This document shows positions 1-14,469 of a stretch of 64,000 nt of DNA, in pieces. How positions within the stretch are numbered: position 1 is the first letter of the stretch; every line of letters starts with the position of its first letter. A program made the translations under genes and the position numbers. Below the pieces are notes generated by a model. It was not told the origin of the DNA. It saw nothing but the letters and a program-made list of their open reading frames with translations, and searched no databases. Source of the DNA: Chrysomallon squamiferum (lineage: Eukaryota > Mollusca > Gastropoda > Neomphalida > Peltospiridae); the NCBI GenBank assembly GCA_012295275.1, contig CM022676.1, positions 6,044,719-6,108,718 on the forward strand. Reading direction: 5' to 3'.

Positions 1-530
<530 letters not shown>

Positions 531-1239
531 CATTAACCTTAACCTCTCTATCTACACATCTGTTTATCTAATCTATCTGCCTCTCTTAACAACAATAGAC
601 TCATTTAAAACAAATTACACTTAATTTCAACAGTGTACATCAGAGATGGCTGATATTTCCCATCCATTAGGTGATGGCAGAACACACAGTCTCCGGTGGG
701 GTTATTAAGCAAATAGCCAGTGATGATAGATGATTAACTAGGAGTTCTAATGATGCAACTAAATACTGTATGTCAGGAAAAAAAAGAAAAAAAGAAAAAA
801 AAAAAAAAAAAGTCCCAGATGTTAAATAACAACAACAACTAACTGAAAAGAGAAAATTAATCAATAAGCTTCTAGGAACGAATCTGTTTTAAAGCAAAGT
901 AAACCTTCAGAAATGCTTGTATGCTTTAGTGTAATGGTTAATAGGTATAATTGTGCCATTTTAAAGTTTAAAAAAAAAAGAATATTTAGAAACTGATATT
1001 AATGTTATTAAAATGTTTTGGGGATATTTGTTTGATGCTATCACAAGTCGTAGCAAATGTAAGCAAGTTTAAAAAAAAAAAAAACCAATGATACGAAAAT
1101 TACCGAAATGTTTTCGGTGTACTGTTTGATAAAATCACAAATGTAAGCAGGAAAGTAATAGAAAAATATTTTTTTTTTTTTTAAAAAAAAACCCAAACAA
1201 TTTATATTAAACATACAGCTACTTTTTTTATTTTTTTTT
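531..1239. other. AT-rich non-coding DNA with A/T runs
   Basis: No coding signature, RNA gene or tandem array was seen. Several runs of 9-19 A or T are present. Confidence 0.6.
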
Positions 1240-1980
1240 CCTGTGTAAACTGAGACACACGGTTATGTTGGCAGCCATCTTGAATGTCTGCCAAAACAAA
1301 CATCCACTCTGTAATCTGCTGCAAATCTCAAGATTTGTCATTTAATACTCTCTTTGGCACACACCCCCCCTTCCATGTTTTTTTCTGACTTCAAGATATA
1401 CCAACTTGCCTCAAGGTGTTTGTAAACTTTCATCTACATTGGCCAGGACAGAAATGAGGAATTTGCCAAATATATACAAACACACACACACACACACAGA
1501 GAGAGGAGAGAGAAAAATTTTCGACTGGCAAATATTTGCATTCGCGATGGATGGCAATTAATTCCTGTTACTTGAGGAAAACACCTCCATTGCCACTGGC
1601 AACATCATCTATGGCTGCAACTAGTAGAATAATTATCACTTTTTGATGTTCACAAGTATGTAAGATGGCCGCCAGGCGTTCATTATATATCTCGGAACTG
1701 GAAAAAGAGACAATTAAATTCCCGTTCCCTTCTCTTACTGGAAGCCATTTTGCTTGCGGGTCTCGACTTCAAAAATGCTGCTTTCTTCCAAAAGCTCGTC
1801 TGTTGTTGTTATTCATGGACAACATCTGAAGGCTTTCTCAGATTGGTCTTGTCAGATGTTTCTGCTGCGTGCTTGTTCAAGATGTCTTCTCTAACCTCTG
1901 AGTGACTTGTCAGCAGAGGTGAAATGGCTCTGAGAAGAATTTTCCCATTCCAGAAATAACTCATTTTGTGCTTAGTGGTC
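1240..1980. other. Complex non-coding island
   Basis: Higher-complexity sequence between homopolymer-rich flanks, interrupted only by a short (CA)n at about 1481-1498. It has stop codons in all frames and no plausible exon. It is a candidate conserved non-coding element, inferred from complexity alone. Confidence 0.35.
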
Positions 1981-3060
1981 GTTGCTGTCTCTGTTCTTCC
2001 TGTTGTTGTTTTTAATCATAGTTTCTGTTGTTACTGTTGTTGTAGTTGTTGATATTGTTATTGTTATTTTTTATAAACAAATATGCATATTTCTACAGAA
2101 ACATTTATGCATGTTCATACCTAAAGACTTTCAATTTAAAAAAACTAAAACAAAAAAAACAAAACAAAATATCCTGAAAATACAATCACATGTAATAATT
2201 GTTATTAATTGCTACAGTTAAAAACAAAACAAATTTTATCAAAATTTTCTTACTTCAAAAAGTTAAAAAAAAAACCCAGCTATTCTCATGGGAACTACTC
2301 TTTCTTAAGATGTCACTTAGTAAAAAAAAAAAAAAGAAGAAGAAAAGTAGAAATTTGAAATTGTTTTCATGTTATTGTAGTTATGTAATTCTCAAATATC
2401 TCGCTTGAAAAAGAAATTACATGTGTTGTCAACATTTTCTTTCATTTTCTGTGCTAACAAGATTAACAAAAAAGTTTTAAAAAAAAAAAAAAAAAAAAAA
2501 AAATGAACGTTTTCAAAGAAAATCTTTTTTTTTTCTTTTTTTTTTTTTTTTAAATAAATTTTTATTCTGCTTTTCAGCATCACTTTAGAAAAATTTTAAC
2601 AAGGCATCAACTTTTATTTTCATGTAATTTTTTTTAAAAAAAAAAAAAACCAACAATATACAAATAAAGACAAACTTTTCAGTGAAATCCTTTTTAAAAA
2701 AAAAAAAAAAATTCTTTCTTCTTTTTTACCATTAGAATTAAAAAAATTTAACTCAGTATGAACTTTTTCTTGTCATTTTCTTTTTTTAAAAAAAAAGAAA
2801 AGAAAAGAAAATAAAAAAAAAAAAAAAAAAAAAAAAATAAAGGATAAACCTTTCAATGAATTTCTTTCATTTTTCGAAAAACCAAAAATCAGCGAAGAAG
2901 AATTTTAACTGGGTAACAACATTCGGTCATTATTTATACGCGACGTTGCTAAAATTCTGTGACCTCGCGTTGCCACAGATGGAGAAGGAGAAAAATAATT
3001 TAACAAAAGCTTGCTTGTCAGTTGTGAAATTATGTTGAAAATTGCCACCGTTAGCTTCAC
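1981..3060. repeat. Cluster of long A and T homopolymers
   Basis: At least six A or T runs of 13-25 bases (for example 2479-2503, 2815-2837) in AT-rich DNA. Sequencing accuracy is likely poor here. No gene was seen. Confidence 0.7.
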
Positions 3061-3077
3061 GGAATTTTTAAAGAAGA

Positions 3078-3124
<47 letters not shown>
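3078..3124. repeat. (CA)n microsatellite, about 23 units
   Basis: Pure CA dinucleotide repeat immediately upstream of the GTTACA minisatellite. Confidence 0.97.
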
Positions 3125-3126
<2 letters not shown>

Positions 3127-3164
3127 ACTCAAGCAGAACCCAGAAAGACAATATCTGATGACTG

Positions 3165-3850
3165 GCACAGAAGGGTTGAGGTTACAAGTACATGAGTTTG
3201 ATTCTTTACTCATTTGAGTAGACGTTACGTGAAAGAGTTCAAAGTTACTCACGTAAGAATTGATGTGTTACAGACAATAAGAGTTCGTGTTACATTGCAG
3301 AAAAGTTGAGGTTACATGCAAGAGTTGATAGTTTACATGTATAAATTTGATTTTGAGACACTTTTGAGTTGAGGTTACACTTGTTTGAGCTGATGTTACA
3401 CTGAGAAGTTGAAGTTACATGTGAGTTAAAGTTACACAAGACTTGAAGTTGCATGCAAGAGTTAGAGTTACACCTTAAAATGTATGTTGAAGAAATACTA
3501 AAGAGTTAGTTACAAATAAGTTAAAGTTACAAGCAGAAATCAAAGATACGTGCCGAAAGAGTTGATGTTACACATTATAGTTGAATTTATGCGAGAGTCG
3601 ATGTTACAGGCTAGATTTTGTTACATACTGGTTGAAGTTACTCACACTGAAGTTGAAATCATACACACAAAACATGATGTTACATACCAAAGAATTAAAG
3701 TTACAAACACAAGTTGATGTTAGACAAGCGTTAATGTAATGTGTTTGTGTTACACAAGAGTTGAAATTATATGTTGATGTTACATGTTGATGTTATGGGT
3801 TGATGTTACATAAGAGTTGAAGTAACACATACAACAGTTGAAATTACAGA
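3165..3850. repeat. Degenerate minisatellite built on GAGTTGATGTTACA
   Basis: Words such as GTTGATGTTACA, GTTGAAGTTACA and GAGTTAAAGTTACA recur roughly every 15-35 bases over 680 bp. Unit length drifts, so this is an old array. Confidence 0.85.
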
Positions 3851-4324
3851 CACAAGATACAGAATGTAACAGAAGAAAGGTATGGCTGAAATTACAATAT
3901 TCAAATATGAGCAGAAAAAAGCAAAAAAAAAGACAACAAGGAACATTTCCAACTATTAGTCAGCAAAAAAAACCCAGCATAAGTCAAGTTTTGCAAGACA
4001 AATTGATAAACCTTGTTTCCGTGGAAATTTTACACCCCCCCCAAAAAAAAAAAAAAAAAACTCTTTTACACTCTTGTGCTGTCCACGTTGGTGTTGATGT
4101 TCTTGTTGTAACCAGACTCTGTGTTCTGCGATGTCTGCCATTACTCTTCTTTCTGTCTGGTCAGGTGACCGACTGACTGACTGACTGTCTGTACATTGTA
4201 GAAATATCTGTCATTCAAAATGTCCCGTTTACCACACACCAAGCTGGCAGTTCTTTTTAAGTGCAAAAGCTTCTAACTGTCTAAATCATTGTCTTTCTCA
4301 CCCCCTGCAAGATGACAAGCAGTC

Positions 4325-4460
4325 TGGTGTCTTGTGGATGAAGGGGGGAGGGGGGCGGCAGATGGATGAAGGTCTGGGGGAGGTACAGAGAGGAGGCTGG
4401 GGGGGTGTAGTTAGATGATTGGTAGGTGTGAGGTAGGGACAGAGGTTTGAAGGGAGGGTA
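4325..4460 (+). repeat. G-rich purine stretch with G-quadruplex potential
   Basis: Runs of G6, G6, G5 and G7 between 4343 and 4407, followed by GGGAGGG-type sequence. It lies in 3850-4840, which otherwise holds unremarkable non-coding DNA. Confidence 0.6.
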
Positions 4461-4841
4461 GATTAGGGAGTAGGGATGGAAGATGGATGCTTAGAATAGG
4501 TTTCTAGAATTAAGTTGTTTGGGTTTTGTTTTATTAATTGTTTGTGTTAAGAATGTGATGAAGAGAATGGTGTACATAATCCTTTGTTTAGCTGGGGTTT
4601 TTTTTTTGTTTCTGTATTTTGTATGAAATGTTTAATCTGATCTTCCATCTATCATCTGTTTGTCTGTCTGTTATTTGCAGAGGATGTTAAATCTGTTGTG
4701 TTAATGATATGTTAAATTCATATTTCATTGTGTTTACATTTGTTTCTCGGTTTCCTTATAAAATAAATAATACATATATATCTGTGTGTATGTGTGTTAT
4801 GTTCACCTGTCTGTGAATCTCTGTACATTTTTTCTTTTTTT

Positions 4842-4845
<4 letters not shown>

Positions 4846-4924
<79 letters not shown>
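4846..4924. repeat. (CT)n microsatellite
   Basis: About 39 uninterrupted CT units. Confidence 0.97.
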
Positions 4925-4926
<2 letters not shown>

Positions 4927-5090
4927 ATTTATCAGAAAATAGATTTTTAGGTTTGTCAACATGATCAATATCTGCTCTCTCTGCCTATTTGTTCTTAAAC
5001 CCATTGACTACGATTCCAGGTATTACTCAACAGTCTAAGCAAACACTACCAATATAACTACCATCATACATTTTTTTTTTTTTTTTCCAC

Positions 5091-5124
<34 letters not shown>

Positions 5125-5500
5125 CTTTATTCCAATCAATCAGAAACATTGTCTACATTATCCTGAAATCAGTTCATCCACCCCCCCAAAAAAAAAAAAA
5201 AATTGGAAAAAAAAAAAAGAAATTGGAAAAATCTGAAAAGAAATGAAGTAATAAATATGTTCACACAGAACAGAGACATTTTTCTGAAGTAGTCGTAACT
5301 CGTGGTCAGCAAATTAAAAATCCTCACAAGAGGAGACGACTACAAAAGAAAAAAAATAATCCAGGTCACCTCTGAAACATATTTCATCCTCCATTATTGT
5401 CATACAGCTGATCTATATTGAGATCTTTTTTTTTGAAGAGTTCCAATCAATAAGACAGTGACAGCGAGTAATTAATTCCCTTGGCCTACTTACTTGCCGT

Positions 5501-5540
5501 CTCTCTCTCACTCTCTCTCACTCTCTCTCTCTGTCTCTCT

Positions 5541-5619
<79 letters not shown>
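5501..5619. repeat. (CT)n passing into (GT)n
   Basis: Interrupted CT units to 5543, then about 38 uninterrupted GT units. Confidence 0.97.
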
Positions 5620-5620
<1 letters not shown>

Positions 5621-5752
5621 AAAGACATTGTAGCTGATGATGCTACTTTCCAGATGACAGATTTTAATGGAGCAGAGAAATTGGTCGAGTGGTGATTTTG
5701 GTTTAAGAGATTTCTATATTTACTGTTGCTGTTGACGATGAGTGTAGTCTCT

Positions 5753-5760
5753 TTCTTCTT

Positions 5761-5791
<31 letters not shown>

Positions 5792-6252
5792 TTATTATTA
5801 TTATTAACGTCGTTGTCGTTGTTGTTGTTGTGATTATCGTTATTATTATTATTATTATTATTATTATTTTTATTTGTTGTTTTCTTAATGGTAATTATAG
5901 TGGTGGTGTTGTATCAGCAGATTAGAAGTGATAATAGTGGGGGGTGAGAAGGGGGAGGGGGAGCAGAGGTAGTAGTAGCAGTAATTTTAATCCTTTATTA
6001 TTATTGTTATTATTATCATCATCATTGTTGTTTCTGTGATTATTGTTATTATTGTTGTTGTTGTTGTTATTATTTTTATTACTTTTACCGCTTTTGTTAC
6101 TGTCATCTTCTTTTATTTACAATTTTCCAGATGTCTCTTTTATTACTATCATCATCTTTATTATCATCCTAACAATATCTTCATCATAATCATCATCAAC
6201 ATCATCATTACTAATAATAATACAAATTACATTGAACAAACTGCATGTTTGT

Positions 6253-6290
<38 letters not shown>
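5753..6290. repeat. Trinucleotide-rich stretch (CTT, ATT, GTT, ATC) ending in poly-T
   Basis: (CTT)n at 5754-5790, (ATT)n at 5790-5806 and 5838-5870, degenerate ATT/ATC to 6230, then about 30 T at 6258-6288. Confidence 0.9.
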
Positions 6291-6293
<3 letters not shown>

Positions 6294-6675
6294 TCAAAAA
6301 TCCTTTATTTTAAGAAATGACAATTCTTTTTTTCACCATTTTCTCTTCCTTGAATTGACAATGATGAATAGACTCCTGTTGAAAATCAATAAAATTTTCA
6401 AAAAAAAAAAAAACACACCCCAATATAACCCCCTGCACCATAATAACAGTACACTTTGTCCAATGAATGTTGATGGAAATTAGTATTCATAGCAGTCGTT
6501 TAGAAATACCAACCATTCCCATAGGAATAAATTAATGCAGGACCAATCAAAATATATTCATATATTTGAAATTATTCCATGACGGACAGAGTTTACGATA
6601 AATGATGGATGTTTTTGACAGTTTGTGGTGGTTGTGATGGATGTATTATTTGTGATTAGTGCTTTAGAATGTATC

Positions 6676-7013
6676 ATTACCATATAATTGAATATACTAT
6701 CAAGGATAAACATTTATTAAACGTGATTAGCTTTTGGGAAAATATTATTATTTTTGTATAATTGAATATAGGAAAAACAATAATCGTGTATTAGGATGTA
6801 AGAGATTGTTATTATTGTTTGTATAATTGAATGTGCTATAAATGATAAACACATATTAAATATAATTAGACAATAAGAAATTGTTGTTATTATTATTATC
6901 ACGTAATTGGATATACTATAAATAATAAATATGTATTAAACGTAAATAGGCTTTTAGAAAGTAGTTTTCTTCAATGTGGTTAGTCTGTTAGAAAGTATTG
7001 TTATTATCATTAT

Positions 7014-7050
<37 letters not shown>

Positions 7051-7168
7051 TGTTGTAGTATTGAATATACTATAAATGATAAACATTTATTTATTTAATA
7101 AATTAGGATATTAGAAAGTATTTTATTACTACTGCAAAACTTAATATACTATAAATAATGGACATTTG

Positions 7169-7170
<2 letters not shown>
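6676..7170. repeat. Degenerate tandem repeat, unit about 85-110 bp, roughly five copies
   Basis: The words ATAATTGAATATACTATAAA and GATAAACATTTATTAAACGT, followed by TTAGAAAGTATTGTTATTAT, recur in the same order. A (TAG)n run lies at 7014-7046, and a (TA)n run follows at 7170-7194. Confidence 0.75.
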
Positions 7171-7202
<32 letters not shown>

Positions 7203-7659
7203 ATGTATGTATGTAGAATTGTTTTTTTAAAAAAATTAGAAGTAAATTTTTTTTTTTTAATTTTTTAACAAAATTTATTTTAATCATTTGCAACATTTCC
7301 TCTTCCATTTCTCTCTCTCTCTCTCTCTCTCTCTATTATTTGTCATTTCCCCCCCCACCATGTTTTCCCTCAATACTTGCATGAAGATAATTATTTTAAA
7401 GATAAAAAAAAACTTAAAGAAAAGAAAAAAAACACACACACACAAAAAAACAAACAAAAAAAAAAAGCAAAGTAAACATCAGAAATAACACTAACAAAGC
7501 TGATTCATGGAAAGAAAAGTATTTCAGGAAAAGCTATCATCTGCGAAAACTTGCTGTAAATTTGTTTTCAAGAAATAAATAAGGATGTACTATTTACTGG
7601 ACAACTGATTGCTTTACAGTGCATTGAGCTAAGTGGACAAGGAAGTTTTGTAACTTCAG

Positions 7660-8390
7660 TGTATATATATTGGAGTGGGTGATTTGAACACAAGGATGAA
7701 AAAAAAAAACAGAGGGATGGTTTCAAATATATCTGGAACAAAAATGGATGTGGATTGGTGATTTTAAAATACAAGGATCAGTATTAAAGGGTGATTTTCA
7801 ATACAAGGATCAGTATTAAGGGGGTGATTTTTCAATACAAGGATCAGTACTAAGGGGTGATTGTCAATACAAGGATCAGTATTAAGGGGTGATTTTTCAA
7901 TACAAGGATCAGTATTTAGGGGTGATTGTCAATACAAGGAAGTATTCAGGGGTGATTTTTCAATACAAGGATCAGTATTAAGGGGTGATTTTCAATACAA
8001 GGATCAGTATTAAGGGGTGACTTTAAATACAAGGATCAGTATTTAGGGGTGATTTGTCAATACAAGGATCAGTATTAAGGGGTGATTTCAATACAAGGAT
8101 CACTATTAAGGGGTGATTTTCAATATGTGGAATATAAAGTGGATCTAAAGAGTGCAATTTAAATAACAAGGAACAAAATGGATTTGAGATTGGATCATTT
8201 AAAAAAAAAAGGAACAAAGTGGATCCTGGGACCAGATCATTTAAATATATGTAATGAAGTGGATCTAGAGAAGGTGAATTAAATATGGTGAAAAAAAAAA
8301 AAAATGGATCCAGCAGAGGTGATTTTAATTAAATGAAACAAAGTAGATCTGGTTGAGTTGAATTAAATACACAGACAGAACAAAAGCGGA
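7660..8390. repeat. Minisatellite with unit about 31-33 bp
   Basis: The core 7760-8125 has about eleven copies of a unit containing AATACAAGGATCAGTATTAA and GGGGTGATTTTC. Flanks to 7660 and 8390 hold decayed relatives (GTGATTT, AAAGTGGATC). Confidence 0.92.
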
Positions 8391-8399
8391 TTAGGAAAG

Positions 8400-9356
8400 G
8401 GGAAATTGCAGTGCGCAAAACTAAAAGAATTGGGGGTATTAAAACATTTTCACTTCATCAATAATTTAAAATACGCAGTCCTAATTTGATATAATTTTTG
8501 GTTGATTAACTTGTCCATAACAGCTGAATGCTTTATCAGGACATGTTTAAATTGCTTCTTTTTTTTCTCTCCATGCTTTTGGCTAAGATGTAAAAAACAA
8601 TGCACTGAGTTCAGGAGAATTGAGAAGAAGAAAAAAAAAAAAAAAAATGGTTTTGTGCATACCTGGTGCAGGTGAAAGCATTAAAGGTATTTACTATCGT
8701 CATATTTACCTGTTATTTCTATTCTCTTTGATCAGCTGCATCGTTTACCTGATCTGCTGCATCTATTCAGGCAGACATCTTAATTTACCTGTCAGATTCT
8801 TACCTGGAAGGTAAAAAAAAAATACAAAAACAAAACAAAAAAAAAATGTTTCGGCATAAATGAGATTTTCTACTACTACAGGCTAAAAACAAATCAAAAA
8901 AAAAAAAAACTTTCTACAAAAGTTTTTTTTTCCAGGAATTTCCAGCAGACGTCAAAATAAATCACAACCATGATTCAGAAATCAAAAATCAACATTACAA
9001 GATTCAAATTTCCACTTCCACCTTGTCAGCCATTTTGTTTTTTTTCTTTTTCTTTCTTTCAGCTCTGTTATTGTTATTGTTCTTCTTTCTTTCTTTCTTT
9101 ATTATTATTTTTATTTTTTTTATTATTCTACCTGTGCGGCCATTTTCTTTGGCAGCTGACCAGGTGGAAAATACACAGGTACGAAACGGGATTTCTCTGT
9201 GGTACCTGTTCTGTTTTGATCTGCCGCTGTTGTTGAATGCTTCTCACATGAAAGAGATGCTGCGGTGCAGATATGCATTTCTGTCGTTGCCGTTGTCGTG
9301 TTTGTTGATGCTGCAGTCAAATTGGATTATCGTGCCAACATTCTGGGATGCGGAAA

Positions 9357-9360
<4 letters not shown>
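8400..9360. other. Non-coding DNA, no recognised feature
   Basis: AT-rich with A and T runs. Open frames at 8620-8814 and 8970-9448 are repeat-derived or lack family similarity, and I do not call them. Confidence 0.5.
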
Positions 9361-9408
<48 letters not shown>

Positions 9409-9410
9409 TG
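9360..9410. repeat. (GT)n microsatellite
   Basis: About 24 GT units. Confidence 0.96.
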
Positions 9411-9789
9411 TGATTCTCGCGTTCATGTTGATGTTTTCTTATTTGTAGTCTGAGAATTTTGTTATTTTTTTCCTACACTTAGACACATAAAATTAAAAAA
9501 TAATGATAAGAAGAAGATAAAATAAAATGGTTTCTTAAGGAGGTGTAAAAGAATATTTATGCTTTGTCAGTAGCATATATAAATGATAAAGCTTTAATAT
9601 CAATAATTTTATTGTTATTGTTGTTGTTATTATTATATTTATAATTATTATTATTATTATTTTAGTGGGTTTTTTTTTTTGTTAATGTTTAAAAGAGAAT
9701 GTAAAAAAAAAAATACAGAAAAATAATTTTGTTCTGTTATCATCTTGATTACTGTTATGATCATAATCATCATCAAATCATTGTTAATT

Positions 9790-10050
9790 TCTTCTTGTTT
9801 CACTTTAATGTTCTTGTTTCATTTAATGTTCCCAAAATTCTTCCTGTTTCACTTAATGTTCTTCTTTCAAGTAACATTGCCTTTGTTTCACATAAAACTG
9901 TCCTTGTTTCACTTAATGTTTCACCAAAAACTTGTTCTCGTTTCATTGCAACGTTCCTGTTTCTTGTACGTCCTTTTTGTTTCACTTAATGTTCTTGTTT
10001 CACCTGACACTGCTCTTGTTTTACCTGATGTTCTTCTTGTTTCAAGGTAT
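9790..10050. repeat. Minisatellite built on TTGTTTCACTTAATGTTC
   Basis: The phrase CTTGTTTCACTTAATGTTCT and variants recur at least nine times with 17-40 bp spacing. Confidence 0.85.
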
Positions 10051-10228
10051 ACATACTTACCTGCGTTCTTTGAAGTCTGTTTGCTCAGGTGTGAGTACTA
10101 ATAACAGGAGAACGTAAATATTTGTATGTTTAGGATTCTCTCCTGTCTCCTGCACCTGCAGCACATTGTGTAAAAATATCACATAACCCAACTGCCTGGA
10201 AATTCTATTTATTAGCAGTATTGTTTTA

Positions 10229-11025
10229 AAATAAAGTATTGCATCTGTAGGGTACCGTATCATTGGATCTGTATTGTACCATATCATTAGAGTATTGTAT
10301 CTGTATAGTACCGTATTATTAAACTATTGGATCTGTACAGTACCATATCATTAAAATATAGCATCTGAATAGTATAATATCATTAAAGTATTGTATCTGT
10401 ATAGTACCATATCATTAAAGTATTGTATCTGAATAGTATAATATCATTAAAGTATTGTATCTGAATAGTACAATATCATTAAAGTATTGTATCTGTACAG
10501 TACCATATCATTAAAGTATTGTATCTGTATAGTACCATATCATTAAAGTATTGTATCTGTACAGTACCATATCATTAAAGTATTGTATCTGTATAGTACT
10601 ATGTCATTAAAGTATTGTATCTGTATAGTACTATGTCATTAAAGTATTGTACCTGTACAGTACCATATCATTAAAGTATTGTACCTGTACAGTACCATAT
10701 CATTAAAGTATTGGATCTGTATTGTACCATATCATTAAAATATAGCATCTGAATAGTACCATATCATTAAAGTATTGTATCTGTACAGTACCATATCATT
10801 AAAATATAGCATCTGAATAGTACCATATCATTAAACTATTGTGTTTGTATAGTAGCATATCATTAAACTATTGTATCTGTACAGTACCATATCATTAAAG
10901 TATTGTATCTGAATAGTACCATATCATTAAAGTATTGTATCTATACAGTACCATATCATTAAACTATTGTGTTTGTATAGTAGCATATCATTAAAGTATT
11001 GCATATGTACTGTACCATATTTTTA
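10229..11025. repeat. 32-bp minisatellite, about 25 copies
   Basis: The unit contains AGTACCATATCATTAAAGTA then TTGTATCTGTAT. Successive TACCATAT words at 10501, 10533 and 10565 fix the period at 32. Variants (GAATAGTA, ACAGTACC, GTTTGTATAGTAG) are interspersed in blocks, suggesting higher-order amplification. Confidence 0.97.
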
Positions 11026-13399
11026 ACGAAAGCATAGCATCCTATCTTTCAAACAATGATACAGACAGCTAGTAATATTTTTACATCTGTGATCTAAATA
11101 AATTATTACATTAACTGATGTTGAATATATTGAATACTATCTTTTAAATAAAGTATTCTGTTAGATGGTGTTAGATATCATTTTAGATATGATGTGTTTT
11201 GATATTACCTTCTTGAAAAATGAACAAACAAAAATCCACAACAAAAACAACAAAAAAAAACAGCATCAAATATGATGATTATACTTAAACATTTTTTTTT
11301 TCTTCACTGTACTTTTACTCTATTTATTCAAACTCTTCAACTTTTAATGAAAAAAAGAAAAAAAAAAGGTATTTTAAAATTGCAAATACATTGTTGATTG
11401 GAAAATAATGAGGTAACTTTTTTTTTCATCCGATCTGTTTCATCATTACAAAACAATTAATGTTTCAGTGCTTGGGACTTTATTGGATTACGTTGTCTGG
11501 AAAATAGTATTTTGATTAATAATTGGTTTACTTGTCCTATGGGGGGAGTATTAAAGAGACATTAGTACTGCGTCAACTGAAGTAGGATATTAACATGTTT
11601 TTTTACATACATGTATACAGACATACAGACATATACACACACACACACACACACAGACATACACACACATACAGACAGACAGTACGGTTATTTTTTTATT
11701 TTTATTTTTTTTATCAGATTTAGTTTATTTATTTATTTATCTATTATTATTATTATTATTTTTATTTATTATTATTATTATTTTAGTTTACTTTTTTATC
11801 ATAAGATTTTTTGTTATTTTTTAAGTTTATTTTTAATCTTTGTTTAAACATTAATTTTTAATAATAATTATTTTGTTTTACTTATTGGATTATTTTTCAA
11901 ATTTATATTATTATTATTATTATTATTATTAATATTATTATTATTATTTATACTTTATTTATTTCAGTATATATTAATTTTAACTGCTAATACAATATAA
12001 TAATTATATTCAGTTTAAGTTAATGGGTATACATTGTTTAGAAGACAGTATGCAATAATATTGCCAGATCCCTCTTTTATTTGTTTGTTTATTTCTTTAT
12101 TAACCATTCTTAGTTATGTATTTTTAACATTTTTATTTAAATATCTTTCATATTCATTCATTTTTTAACATTTATTTATTTCATTATCCATATATTTTAT
12201 TTTTATTTTTTTTTTTTAATAGAAACTAGAAACTTTTTACCATACGTGAATTTTCACAGGACTGGTCACATAGAAAACCTATTTAAAAAATTTTAATAAT
12301 AATCTGGTGTCAAAGTTCGCATGTATGTCACACATGACACACAGAAACAGCACTACTTTCTACACAACTACTTCTCCCTCGAGTGCGAACTCGAAGTTCA
12401 GTTATTCCACTTACAACCATCATTTGCTGTTAAGAAAATATCATCAGTGTATTGCTGATATTATCTAAACATCAGCTTTTCTCCAGGGATTAGATAAACC
12501 TAGAGTGGACCAACTCTGAATGTCATGTGTCAGATCTTTCATGACCTTTGTCTTTTAGAAAGCAGGATTTTTTTTTTTTTTTAATTTTCAACAAGTTTGA
12601 TAGTGTGTGATTTTTTTTAGAGAAATAAACTTTTTGTGTTTTGACGAGTGTTATTTGTGTCTTTATTTATTTTATTTATTTGTTTAATGTTTGTTTGTTT
12701 TCAATTAATTTGTTTAAATAAAAAATAAAAGATGTTTATGTATATTTCAGCAAAAAATAAATAGCATTTATGGTATAATTTTTCTGACAAAGGAGGTTTC
12801 TATTCTGTTTTTTTTTTGTTTTTTTTTTTTCCTTTTCTTTTTTTTTTTTTTGTTATTATTATTACTGTAACATCACCATCAATAGGATCATCATCATCAT
12901 CATCATCATCATCATTTCACTGTTTTAATTAAACACCCAGATTTTCTTAACAACTAATTCTTCTAACAATTTACACAAAAATCTTCTGACAAAAACAAAA
13001 ACATTTCTCCCAACCTTTTATTTTCATAAGATTTTCTTCTTCTTCTTCTTCTTCTTCTTCTTCTTTCTGAAAGTACCTTATGTCTGGCTAACAACCTGGA
13101 GAGGCCAGATGTTTGTTTAACACTAAGAAAATACTGCTCACCTGAAAACATTTCCAGTTTCCTTGGGTGGGGCCACTTACAGAAAATTGCAAATGGCGTC
13201 TCTACCAAATAGCTTTGTGGTTTAACAAATCCCATAAGTATTTTACAAAGTCTTTTTCCATTCTTTGTGGCATTTTGTGTTTTTTCATTGTTCGTTTTTT
13301 ACTTTTTTTTTTTTTTCATTTTTTTTATTTCCTTTATTTCCTTTTTTTTTTTTTTTTTCTGTTTTTAGTGACTCCAGATTTTATATTATTTATTTCTTG

Positions 13400-13436
<37 letters not shown>

Positions 13437-13929
13437 TGTATTTTTTTATAAAAACAATATCAGTTTGATAAATTGAATTTGTTAAATTGAATTTGTATTT
13501 TTTAAATATAAATTAATTAAAAGTGAAAAATATTTACAGACATGAAGTGAAAATTATACACTGTAAAATAAGAACATTTTTTTGTTTCATTTTTCTTTCA
13601 AAAAACATATTTGAACCTCTGTTAATGTAATTTTGAAGTCCCATTCAAGAAATATCTTTTCCTTTTCTTTTTCTTTCTTCCATCATTCCTTTGTTTCTTT
13701 CTTTCATTCTGAACATTTCTGTACATCAAATAATTACAGTAATATTTTACCAATTTAAAAACATTTTTCAGATAATTTTCAAAAATCTGAATTATTTATA
13801 ATTATTTATTTGCTTTTCTTCAATTCAGTTCCATCTTGTTTTTGGGGTTTTTTTTCTTGTTCTTTCCTTTTATCTTCCTTATCATCATCATCATTATATT
13901 ATCATTTTTATCATTAATCATTATTATCA

Positions 13930-13980
<51 letters not shown>

Positions 13981-14460
13981 AATTAACCACCATTCTTCAA
14001 TGCACAACCAAACAGCCGAGGACATAAATAAAACAGAATCTATTCAATCTTTCCTTATTGTCCTTTTTAATATTTCCTCTTTTTTTTATAAATAATTTAT
14101 ACATTTCCTTGAGCCCACAGGTAAAAAATGACACCTGTACTAAATAGCCTTCCTCAACAGGTGTGTTTTGATAAAAAAAAAAAAAAAAAAAAAAAAATAG
14201 CAGAATCAAAATCATTTACAAAGACTGTTTACCTAAGACATAATAATGAAAAAGAATTTTAAAAATAAAATAAAATAAAATTAACCACATATATAATTTA
14301 CGTACTGATTTGAAACATTTTTGATATCAGTTGAAACAAAACTTAAATACTTTTAAAGCTTGTTTCAAAATCCAGATGACTCCAAGGTTATTTCGTGCAG
14401 AAGTTTGCCCACAACTTGCGTGCATGAACTGTTTTCTGTTACCTAAGCCAAAACCTGTCA
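11026..14460. other. AT-rich non-coding DNA with simple repeats
   Basis: It contains (CA)n at 11636-11655, ATT arrays at 11741-11785 and 11906-11948, (ATC)n at 12886-12915, (CTT)n at 13036-13066, (ATT)n at 13934-13978 and long T runs (13321-13432). No exon-like sequence was found. Confidence 0.6.
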
Positions 14461-14469
14461 AGGTAAAAT

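Noticed and set aside
7780-8125. Telomere-like TTAAGGGG words
   Set aside because: They occur once per 31-33-bp unit of the minisatellite and do not form a TTAGGG array.
9023-9448. Hydrophobic 141-codon frame resembling a signal peptide or membrane protein
   Set aside because: The hydrophobic run comes from T-rich sequence and the C-terminal part from (GT)n. It was tested as the missing Robo signal-peptide exon, but it is not supported.
10229-11025. CRISPR-like regular repeat
   Set aside because: The 32-bp units are directly adjacent without unique spacers, in animal DNA. It is an ordinary minisatellite.
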